Below, one piece after another: positions 24,132 through 36,100 of a stretch of DNA of 64,000 nt; position 1 is the stretch's first letter, and each line of letters begins with the position of its first letter. The translations under genes were made by a program, and so were the position numbers. The DNA is from Siniperca chuatsi (lineage: Eukaryota > Chordata > Actinopteri > Centrarchiformes > Sinipercidae), in assembly GCF_020085105.1 (NCBI RefSeq), contig NC_058056.1, positions 19,020,429-19,084,428 of the forward strand. Direction: 5' to 3'. The notes beneath the pieces were generated by a model that had not been told where the DNA came from, did no database searches, and was given only the letters and a program-made list of their open reading frames with translations.

Positions 24132-27100
24132 CCATGTGTGCAGGGTAAAAAAAGAGAAAAAAATACCAATTTCCCAATGCTCTTAGTGTATGAATGTAGC
24201 CTCTTTGAATCTGTGATCAATGGTAACCTGCATGCCACTGTACAATGTTAGATACAGTGAGCATTGGGTCGATTACGGCAATCATTTTATATTACTGATG
24301 GTAAAAGGACAAACCAAACAATTCCAGCGTAGCAAAAGCAATAGTTAGACCAAAACAGACCTGAGCGTTCTCAGAGTGACTTTAGTACCTTATTCTTTTT
24401 TCACATAAAGGAGCCAAATCTGCCTCCTCCTCCCCCTCTGTAGCCAGTGGGTCCAATGGAGCAGCGGCAGCACAGACGAGCTCTCTCAAGTCCAAAGGTC
24501 TGGGGCTCCTCGGGAAGTTGAAAGTGTCTGCAGAGCTGCTGATTGCCCTGGCTGCCCTCCTGTCCTGGTTGGTGGTGGGAGTGGTGATGTTTGACTTTGT
24601 GGAGTACAAGGCAGTCCCTGGTAGGTCACAAATACCTAAAAATGTATGTTTTTAGAATTTGTAATTTCAATCATCAGACATGCATAATTATCAATATATC
24701 TGTTATTATTTTCAGATATTCAGCAAATCATTGCGGACCCCGTGCAAGCTGTAAACGACGCTGTTGATGAAGTATCCAGTCTGCTCAATAAGTTTCAAGG
24801 TACATACTAAGTGATATAGTAGCATGCATGCCACACCTTTTTAGCAGTGCTGAAGCATGTATTGTAATATATGACTTTTATTTCTGGGCTCCTAGAATGT
24901 GCACCTGATTTAAGTGACCCCATGGCCGCTGCCACTTATGCTGCTGAGGAAATATCGGAAGCAAAAGATGGATTTGTTCGCTATTTTTCAGATGAAGAAG
25001 GTATGAAAACACATTCATGCTCAACCAGGAAAAAAATAAGTTGTGATCATTTTAGCATTCATGTGATGTAACCATGTTTCCAATATCCCCCCCCCAAAAA
25101 AAAAAACACAGGGAACTTCTACCTCAGCTATGTTGACCCTGTGGTTATTGGTAGACGTGCTTTCCATTCAACTAATGATTTCCTGTGTGGAGTTGTGGGC
25201 TCCTTCAGGAACACACTGTATGCTATTGTGGACACTGTATTGGGTACTATACTGGACATAAATAAAGGTATGTATTCCATATTCGAATGCTTATTTCTGA
25301 GGAATTTGTCTGCCTTCCCTTTTTATTCACAAGCAAATAATATGATAATTATCCCAATTACCTGTGTAAAAAAAGACTAATCATTTGATTCATTCAAGAA
25401 AAACTGTACTTCAATCATTCTTGCCTAGTTTGATTATTAATAAATACATTTTGCCCTCACAAATGTCCTTGTTTGTTTTTCTCAGGAAAAACTGACCTTA
25501 GTTACATTGACCCTGTGGTCATGGGCAGAGGTGTCTTCAGTGTTACTAATGAGTTCATGTGTGAAGTGGGGCGCTACATCCAGTATGTGCTCTGTGCCAT
25601 TTTGGACACTATTCTGGACGTAGTGAAAGGTATTTACTCTCCTCATTTAACATCTCTCTAATCTGTAACCTCTTAACATCTTAAACTGACAGTTTAAGAC
25701 AGGATGCAGTACTGATTTTACATATTTGTCTTTTATACTTGTTTGTTTTATATTTGTTTTTCCTCAGGAACCACTGATATTAGCTTCATGGACCCTGTGG
25801 TGATCGGCAGAGATATCTTCAGTGTTACTAACGACACTGTGAGTGGAATAGTGGGCTACATCCAGGGCGTGCTCTGTACCATCTTAGACAGTATACTGGA
25901 TATAGTAAAAGGTACCTGCTTCATATTTTAACCTTTGTACTGTTTGTGGAGCAATATTTACATTAAATATTATTATGTATTATATGTGTTATTGAATCCT
26001 TATTTGTTGCTTAAATTCATTTCTAAAACAACATTATAACTCAATAACTGTAGCTTGTGTTTGTTATGGGTGTATAACAGTACTTTAAATTATTTTTTAT
26101 TACTGGCCAATAGATTTTCCTATTGGTCTTTAACTGTCTTTTCAAATGTGTGTATAACAAAAAATGATTGACTGATTTGTTGAATGAAGTAACTCACTGG
26201 AGCTTTTTGCCTGGATTTATGTTGTTCTGCTCAGGAACCACTGATGTTAGCTTCATTGACCCTGTGGTTATTGGCAGAAATGTCTTCAGTGTTACTAATG
26301 ACTTTGTGAGTGGAATAACAGGATACATCCAGGATGTGTTCTGTGCACACTCAGATGTAATAATGGACACAGTACAAGTATCTGCCATGGTTATTAACCT
26401 TTACCTAATCTATGAATTTGTACCACTATAATGCTATGGTGGAATCTGACTAAGCACATTTACTCAAACTGAAAGATGAAGTGTTCCTTTATGGGTTAAG
26501 AAAATTCTCCTACTTCTTCATCTAAATAAACTATTTTAAAAAATCCTCGGATTAGCTGGAAAACACATCATCACAAAGCTGAAAACAGGGCTGTTTTTCT
26601 GAGCTCATGACTGGACAGCAATGCTACAAACATATGATGATCTTATAGAATGCATTGCTGTAGTTTAAGCTATCCAACAGAATATTAAGTAGTTCAAATT
26701 AACTCAACCTTAAACATCTACAACAGTAAAATGCAACATACACATTAATGCAGCAGTAATATTAATCCCAAAACATCATATATAATAGTAAAACACTGAC
26801 AGGGACAATTTTACTGCATAATGAGTCCTTTTACTTTAGATACAAGTAAATGACATATTTATTACATATGTTTTCTTAAGGTTAAGTTTTAAATGTAGAA
26901 CTTTTACTTGTAGTGGAGTATTTTCACAGTATGGTATTAGTACTTTTACTTAAGTAAAGGATCTGAATACTTCTTCCACCACTGCTAAAAAGGAATACTC
27001 TTCTGTAGCCTGCTAACTGCATTTCTCACTTTGACTTTTTTGTTGACCAGATATCCGGCAGGCTGTGGGATTCAGCCCTATGTCAGTTCTGAAGAGAACA

Positions 27101-30100
27101 GCAGAAATCACCACAGAACAGATAAACATGCTTGTGAGCTACATCTCCACAACGCTGATCGGTGAACAAGGTCTGTTTTAACAAATGACGGCATATCATT
27201 TACATATCAGCTACATCACATTGCTTTTGCTGATATATCACTGTGTTTGCATTTGATGTGATTACTTATACACAAAGATATGAATAAGTATGGTAATGGA
27301 AAAAATAGTAAACAATCTGAAGATTTATTTTTTAGTGTTATGAATAGCAACTTTAACTGACTTTGTGGTGTGCTGATATCTCAGGGATCGTGCCTGAAGT
27401 GTCCATTGACCCCATGAAAGTTGTCCAAGATGCCGTGTTGGAGTTCACAGACAAGAAAGATTTGTTCTTGGCTTACATGTCGAGCATGGTTGTTGGTGAT
27501 CAAGGTATACTTGTATGCATTAGTTATATACAAACATATTCACACAAATGCTTCTATACTATTGATTGGGAAAGATAAAAAAGACACCTTGATGCATATT
27601 TTACCATGTTTTCTTCTCTTGTTTTAGGTGAACCCGTTGCCACACCAGGTGTAAATGTAGTAACTGAAAAAGGTTTTACTTTTTATTACTGTTTTACTAA
27701 AGCATCTTATGAGCCTATGACTGCAAATTACACCCCATTTGCTCTTTTTCTTCTCTGTGTTTAGATAAAACTGTAGCTTCTCCATCTGATATACATTTGG
27801 TACGAAGGAAAGGTAAGTAATGACAATATTTTTCTATCTTTCCTTGCTGTACCACTACAAATCATTTCTTTAAAATGAAGCTGTCTTTCATTATCTTCTT
27901 TGAAATGTAGGTGAATTTCTGCCACCTTTTGAAAAAGGTAAGAAAACACCACCATATATTGCAGAAATACACTATAACATTTATTTTGGACAGGTGCAAT
28001 GTGTGTTGCCAGCAAATAGTGGCCTTTCATGCATGTTCGCATTGATTTTTGTTTTTCTTACCACTTTGTCTGCCTTATGACATGTTGCGTGTAATACAGC
28101 AAGCCCATAGTACGATGAAACTGTATGTCAATCTTGTTTGAATAAACTCCACTTTGCTCTTGTTAAATTATGGCATGAACAAATATGAATCATAATCACC
28201 GTATACCTTCATTGTACTAAATGTCTATATGCAACCAAGTTGTAATGGATTTGGTGACTGCATCTCTTTCTCTGTTTGTTACACTGACCGTTTCATGGAA
28301 CTCTGCATTCACGTGTTTTGCCATTGAGTTGTTTGTTCCAATCATCATGTTTTGTGTTGTATGTTTTACTTCTATGTTATATTGAGCATGAAAAATCGTC
28401 TGTAATATGTGTCCTTTGGAGTTGCATTCCTCTGTTCTCTTCTCCTGCATTGTCCAAGCATCTTCTGTACAACTGACTGACTGACTACCTGCCACTTATA
28501 TTTCAACAATTTAAACATCTGTGATATCCTGTATGTATCTGGATTGTTTGTATTGGATGACGTATGTTTTTCATGTGGAGTATTTCATTTTATCTTTGCA
28601 TGGAATCATATAAGTCTACACCACATGTTTTAAAACTATTATTGACTATAGTCATTTTGGGCGGTAATATTTTAGGGAAATGGTGATGGGAGGAAAAAAC
28701 TGTCATAATGTCATTAAAGAATAAATCTGGGAATATTCTATAATACTAATGAAACATAACCCACATATTACTCTAACCTGATTATATGAGGTAAAAGTAA
28801 AATATGAAATACTTCCATGTAAGCATAATGTAAATCCCACATTAATGTAGCTTGTTTATCAGTCACATACTCACACACTCTCCTGTAAGGCTCTTGGAAG
28901 CCGTTTAAATGATTTTCTCTGACAGATTGCATTTTTCAGATTCTCAGCTGAAAACAGTCCCCAACAACTGCACTATTTACCGCTGTTTGAGTAGTTTGCT
29001 AGAAAGTACAGCCCAACTGTTTCAGGAAGTTACTGAGCCATTTTAAAAATGAAACTATCTGTGACACATTTTTAAAGATTTACATCTTCAGTAGAAATTA
29101 ATGGGCTTGGGGATGAGTAGTGAAGTCGGAAAGTATTGAGAGATGAACTACTGCAATATTGGTTTTGGTCATTTCCTTAGATTTGTTGCCAGTAAGCTAA
29201 TTTTAATGATATAAGCAAATTGGGAAAGTCATCAACTGCAGCATGTGGTGTGTACTATATAATGTTATGGTCATCGTCATTACTCCCATTTCACCCCATC
29301 AAATTTCTTCTGTACCGGAAAACAAGTTTGGCGCTGCATTTACTTTTAAAATGCCAAAGAGGTCAGATAAGACAGGTCACATGGGTTGATGCTACAGTTG
29401 CAGAGATCATGCATGCTGCCAAAGATGAAGCTGCTCCTGCTGCAGAGTTAAGTGAAGCCCCAGACTCAAAGATAGAGGAGGAGGCTGAAGTTCCCACTGA
29501 AGCTGCCAGTGAAGCAGATGTGAAAGAAGAAGCAGAGGAAGCTGATGGTATTCACTCGGTTTTTCTTTAATAGTCACATTCATTAGTCAGATAAAAGATC
29601 GATAACAGGCACTAAATTTGTTACTATCACATCACTAGTGAAACATGTCGACCTTGAAGAAACAGAATATGAACAATCACTGGAAGATGAGGAAATCCTT
29701 GATGATGACAGCAAAGAGGAAAACAAAAAGGAAGTGGCAGAAGAGGTTGATACTGAGGAACAGGAGATTAAAACAGAAGAGGATGCGACACCCATTAAGG
29801 AAGAGGAGGAGAAGGAGGAAAAAGAAGATGAGGAAGGTGTTAGTACAGAAGATGAGGAGGAATTAAAAACAGAGGATGATGAAGAAGAACAAGAAGAGGG
29901 AGATATTAAAACAGAGGAGGCTGAGGTAAAAGAAGAGGAGGAGGAGGAACCAAAACCAGAAGAAGATATGGTAGAAGATGAGGAGGAGGAGTCCAAAGCT
30001 GAAGAAGTTTTGGTAGAAAGGGAGAAGGAGGAGAAGGAGGCAACGAAAACAGAAGAAGATGTAGTAGAAGAGGGAGAGGAGACCAAAACAGAAGATTTGG

Positions 30101-33100
30101 TAGAAGAGGAGGAGGAGGAGGAAGAGGAGGAGGAGGAGGAGGAGGAGGAGACAAAAACTGAAGAAGATTCAGTAGAAGAAGAAGAGGAGAAGGAGGAGGA
30201 GGAGGAGGAGGAGGAGGAGGCCAAAACTGAAGAAGATGTAGTAGAGGATGTGGAGGAGGAGGAGGAGGAGGAGGAGGAGGAGGAGGAGGAGGAGGAGGAG
30301 ACAAAAACTGAAAAAGATTTGGTGGAAGGTAAGGAGGAGGAGGAGGAGAAGAAAGAGACAAAAACTGAAGATGAGGAGGAGGAGGAGAAAGAGACAAAAA
30401 ATGAAAAAGATGCAGAAGATGAGCAGGAAGAAGAGGAGGAGGAGACCAAAAATGAAGAAGATTTGGTGGAAGAGGAGATTGAAGATGAAGACAGCATTGA
30501 AATAATTGACACTGATGTCAAAGATGAGTTTGTAAAAACTGACCAGGACGATCAAGCTTTAGACCTGGACGATGATGAGGCTTTAGAAGAGGAGGAGGAA
30601 GGAGAAAAACAGGACAAAGAGGAGATGATGGAGGTGGATGATGAAGATGAAGAAAAAGCGCCATCTGTCCAACAACTTGATCTTAAAATCCTCTCAGATG
30701 AAAAACTCAATAATGCCAGTGTAGTACCTGAATCTGATAATGAGGAAAAAGAAGAAACAACTTCACCACCAGTTTACAACCAAGACGAATACACCGACAT
30801 CATCGGCGACCATGATGAAAACAACAACAACAGTGAAAATGGGAAAACTGAACTTAAACGAAAGAGGAAAGTTCATATTCCCTTTGAGAGGCTCAGAAGA
30901 GTCGGATCCAGAACTGAACACCTCCACAAGCATGAGAAAGGTACAACACTCTTACCATAATCATCACATATTTTCCATCATTTTCTTTCATTGTCAGGTA
31001 ATGAAAATGTTTCTGAATGGTGAGTGTTAATAATGATAAATGTAATGTGGAATGACAATTGTGAATATTTATCATCTTTACATTTTAACATGTTTTCAAA
31101 GGACACTGAATGCTTTTTGACTAGTTGGTTGTGACACGACTAAAGTTATTAAGGCCTAACAGATATTTGTTCAATGACTGATGTAACATGTATAATATTT
31201 TCATTTCAGAGCTTTTTGTTAACATTGTGTGTGTTAATTTGTTTTGTGACTGTGTTAATCATCAAGCAGAGCATCAAGGTTTTAAACCCACAGCATAAGT
31301 TTCATCACAAAAGGTGTTTCATTACAGATTAGAGAAACTTTCCAACATTTATACTCTTGTTTTCTGTTTTATCCAGAATCAGAGGAGAAGGTTGATATCT
31401 GTGTGTCCAGTACAGACAGGTTAAGGATGGGTTTAGCCTAGCTTAGCACAAACTGGAAACAGGGAAAATAGGAGTGACAAAATCCTTAAACATTTTTCAT
31501 GTTGCACCATCAATATTTTTTGACAGTATTTTTTGACCATCAACATGGTTCTAAAATCACTGGAGCACTGACACTGACACTTTCCTCTGTCCATTATCCA
31601 GATACTTCCTGTGTTGAAAACCTGTGGACATATGGACAAAAAACTATTTTAAACTTGTATTTTATAATATACACCCCCTTTAAAAACCCCTGAGCTAGGC
31701 TAACTGTCTACACCTGCTTGCAGTTTTTAGCTAAGCTAGGGTAAACCCATTCTGGGCACAGTAATTTTTTCCCCGATGGTAAATTGGTAGTTTGTTTTCT
31801 GTTGTTTTGTAACTTATAAGATGTGCTCAGATTGAACACAAAGCAAATGTATGCCTTGTGATATTTGCGCAAATTTGATTGCTGGACTGCATTTGTTTAT
31901 TTTCCCGAAATTTAATGACTCAACCATGTGTGCAGAGTGTGCCTGTGCCGTGCTTGTATATCTTCAAAACTCACTAGAAACTCCAGTTCTTTCTGTTATT
32001 TTCCTCCACTCTCCTTTCTTCTTATCGCTGTACAAAATATTTAAGTTGTAAAACCCCAGGAGAAGTGCAACATTTTCACTTAAGTTGAGCTAAACTTGCC
32101 CGGACACGTCTTCACCTCAATTGTGTTGCCCAGGGGGAATGCTGGTTGTGTCAGCTAGTGTCTTAGCATTGACTTTACTGTAGTATTGCCTCTAAAATTT
32201 GCTTTGAGTTCAGTCTGAAAACTCTGGTGGTTGGGCTCACATGGCACTGGGATCATAATATACTCCACTTCCTTGTGGGAAACAAGGTCACCATTGGACT
32301 TTCTCCATGGGGCTTCTGTTCCAATCCTAGAAAATATTAATTTGTGTGCCTGACCAATCTCTGTACTGGACACACAGGGACTAAACGGATATTGATCTTC
32401 TCATCTGACTACAGGAAAGACAAGCACATTTCCCAAAATGTTGGTGTGCTTCTTTAAGAGACTAATTATAGAGTTATAATTGAAAAGCAAATAAAGATGT
32501 GATGGCATAACAGGATCAAGTCAAGTTTTATTTAGATCAGAAAGTCATCCTGACTTAGGTGTGAATAGCTGTAAGGAAAGAGGATCTTAGGACTAATACG
32601 GTACAGTGCCTTTAACTGTGCTACTTCATTTTTGATGAGCCAGTAAAGACAAATTTATTTCCCAAGGTGCTAATTGTGTACTTAAGTGTTCCAGCTTTAA
32701 ACCGAACAGTTGGCAGTGAGCCATTAGTACAGAGGTCAGCTAGATGGAGCTAACAGGCTAAGAAAAACATTGATAGATTTCTGGCTGAGGACATGAAACA
32801 ACATTCTGATGTACAGTTTGTATATCATGTGTTTTTGATCATAGAGTTTTTAGCACCGTAGTGCTTGTAGTGCTTATGCAAGCATGATATTTGTCATGAT
32901 GACTATATTACAGGTCTGATTAGTGATCAGAATTGCACTGTTTGTACTGTATATTTTTTTTTACATATTTCTGTATAATATACTTTAGTTCTCAAAGAGG
33001 CAAAGGAAAGACACGCAATAAAAGAAGTTAAAGATGCCATTATCAAAGGTAATATTCTTGACTTGTCTTCACTTTGCTTACTTCCAAAATCAATTTTATA

Positions 33101-36100
33101 TGTTCATATGTTTATATGTTATGCATTGATTTGGCATAATTTAGTGAAAACAAGAATTTACTCTATGCACACCAGCACCTGATAATTTTGCCTATGAAGA
33201 TTTATTGTTGCTTACAGACCTCAAAGCCACAGAAACTGAAAAGGAGGAGAAAAAAGAGAAGGATACCAAACTTGACGAAACTGTAGAGATAAAAGAAGAA
33301 AAGCCAAAGGAGGAGGCCAAACTCCTTGAGAAGAAACCACATAAGCCCAAAGGTATTTACACTTGTACAAAAGTACAAAATATTGTTCAAAATGAAAACA
33401 CGGCTGTTACCTTTTGCAGAGTACATGTACAACATTTGAAATATGTACACAACAGAATACTGCTACATCATTGATTTGTTCAACTGTATGCATAATTTAG
33501 CACTATTAGCACATACACAATAGTGGTCAACATGAAAAACAGATGTAAACCACTAGTACATGTTTCTCTAAAAAAATTGTGTTTTTGTATTAGTAACCTT
33601 CCCACTTGTACACAAAGGGCACAGGATACTTTGTCCAGCTTTAGGACTGCTCCACCTTTAAGTCTGTTACAGACATCTTACAGCACTGACCCTTTAATGA
33701 TTGCTTTTTGAAGAAGAGCCTAAAAAGACGGAAGAACCAAAGCCTTCTAAAGATGAAAAAGAAGCAAAGAAACAATCCAAAGAGGAGGAAGAAATGAAGA
33801 AGCCTTCTAAGGAGAAGAAAGAAATAGTGAAACCTAAAGAAAAGAGACAAGTGACAAAAGCCTTTAAAGAAAAAAGAGCAGTCAAGAAATTATCCAAAGA
33901 AGAGAAAGAAGTAAAGAAAGCACCAAAAGAAGAGAAAGAAGTCAAGAAACCACCTAAAGAAGAGAAAGAAGTGCAGAAACTTCACAAAGAAAAGAAAGAT
34001 GTCAAGAAACCATCCAAAGAAGAGGAAAAAGTCAAGAAACCACCTAAAGAAGAGAAAGAAGTCAAGAAACCACCTAAAGAAGAGAAAGAAGTGCAGAAAC
34101 ATCCCAAAGAAGAGAAAGAGGTCAAGAAACCACCTAAAAAAGAGAAAGAGGTCAAGAAACATCCCAAAGAAGAGCAAGAGGTCAAGAAACCATCCAAAGA
34201 AGAGAAAGAAGTCAAGAAACTATCTAAAGAAGAGAGGGAATTCAAGAAACCATCAAAAGAAGAGAAAGAAGTCAAGAAACCATCCAAAGAAGAGAAAGAA
34301 GTCAAGAAACATCCCAAAGAAGAGAAAGAGGTCAAGAAACCACCTAAAGAAGAGAGAGAAGTCAAGAAACCATCCAAAGAAGAGAAAGAGGTCAAGAAGC
34401 ATCCCAAAGAAGAGAAAGAGGTCAAGAAACCATCCAAAGAAGAGAAAGAAGTCAAGAAACTATCTAAAGAAGAGAGGGAATTCAAGAAACCATCAAAAGA
34501 AAAGAAAGAAGTCAGGAAACCATCCAAAGAAGAGAAAGAAGTCAAGGAACATCCCAAAGAAGAGAAAGAGGTCAAGAAACCACCTAAAGAAGAGAGAGAA
34601 GTCAAGAAACCATCCAAAGAAGAGAAAGAGGTCAAGAAACATCCCAAAGAAGAGAAAGAGGTCAAGAAACCATCCAAAGAAGAGAGGGAATTCAAGAAAC
34701 CATCAAAAGAAGAGAAAGAAGTCAGGAAACCATCAAAAGAAGAGAAAGAAGTCAAGAAACATCCCAAAGAAGAGAAAGAGGTCAAGAAACCACCTAAAGA
34801 AGAGAGAGAAGTCAAGAAACCATCCAAAGAAGAGAAAGAAGTCAAGAAACATCCCAAAGAAGAGAAAGAGGTCAAGAAACCATCCAAAGAAGAGAAAGAA
34901 GTCAAGAAACTATCTAAAGAAGAGAGGGAATTCAAGAAACCATCAAAAGAAGAGAAAGAAGTCAGGAAACCATCCAAAGAAGAGAAAGAAGTCAAGGAAC
35001 ATCCCAAAGAAGAGCAAGAGGTCAAGAAACATCCCAAACAAGAGAGAGAAGTAAAGAGACCTCCCAAAGAAGAAAGGAAACCTCCTAAAGAAGAGAAAGA
35101 AGAGAAGAAACCTCCCAAAGAACAAAAAGATGAGAAGAAACATCCCAAAGAAGAGAAAGACGAGAAGAAACATCCCAAAGAAAAGAAAGATGAGAAGAGA
35201 CCACCCAAAGAAGAGAAAGAAGTGAAGAAAACTCTCAATGAAAAGAAAGAGGAGAAGAAACATCCCAAAGAAGAGAAAGATGAGAAGAAACCACCCAAAG
35301 AAGAGACAGAAGTGAAGAGAACTCTCAAAGAAGAGAAAGAGGAGAATAAATCACCAAAAGAAGAAAAAGAAGAGAAAAAACTTTCTAAAGAAAAGAAAGA
35401 AGACAAGAAACCTCCCAAAGAAGAGAAAGAAAAGAAGCAACATCTCAAAGAACAGAAAGAAGTCAAGAAACCTCTCAAAGATCAGAGAGAAGAGAAGAAA
35501 CTTCCTAAAGAAGAGAAAGAGGTGAAGAAACTTCTGAAAGAAGAGAAAGAAGTAAAGAAAGCTCTCAAAGATCAAAGAGAAGAAAATAAACCTTCAAGAG
35601 CAGATAAAGAAGTGAATAAACCTCTTAAAGAAGAGAAAGAAGTCAAGAAACCAACTAAAGAAGAAAAAGAAGAGAAGAAAACTTTCAAAGATCAGAATGA
35701 AGTCAAGAAACCACCTAAAGAAAAGTTAGACTTGAAATCGACTAAGGAAGAGAAAAAACTGAAAAGGCCTCAAGAGGAGAAAGTAGAGAAAGAGGTGACA
35801 CCTAAAGAACTGAAGGAAGTAAAGAAGCCTTCTAAAGAAAGGAATGAAGTGAAAAAACCCTTTACAGAGGAGATGGCAGAAAGGGAACCACCTAAGGAGG
35901 AGAAAGAAATTAAGAAACCAACAAAAGAAAAAGAGGGAAAAGAGGTGAAGAAGCCCTCTAAAGAGAAGAAAGAAGTGAAGCCTTCCAAGGAAGAGAAAGA
36001 AGAGAAAAGACCTTCTGTGGAGGAAAAAGAAGTGAAGAAGCCTATAAAGAAGGAAAAAGACCTTAAGGAGCCTTGTATGGAGGAAAAACCTCCCAAAAAA

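Noticed and set aside
29583..30521. Long minus-strand open frame of Ser-rich protein opposite the acidic exon
   Set aside because: It is the complement of GAG/GAA repeats, which cannot form stops on the other strand. The plus-strand frame fits splice sites and gene phase.
31379..31440. Possible trdn exon after TTTTATCCAG encoding ESEEKVDICVSSTD
   Set aside because: The available GT after it would leave phase 2, unlike all other exons, and the open frame runs into a dispersed repeat with a stop. A terminal exon is conceivable, but no polyadenylation signal is evident.
33999..35054. Plus-strand frame coding Arg/Lys/Asn-rich 351 residues in the KEKE exon
   Set aside because: Out-of-frame reading of the same 30-bp repeat; the in-frame exon is longer and joins its neighbours in phase 1.
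33982..35478. Minus-strand 498-residue Phe/Ser/Leu-rich open frame opposite the KEKE exon
   Set aside because: Shadow of the repeat: complement of Lys/Glu/Pro codons. No start context, splice logic or known family.
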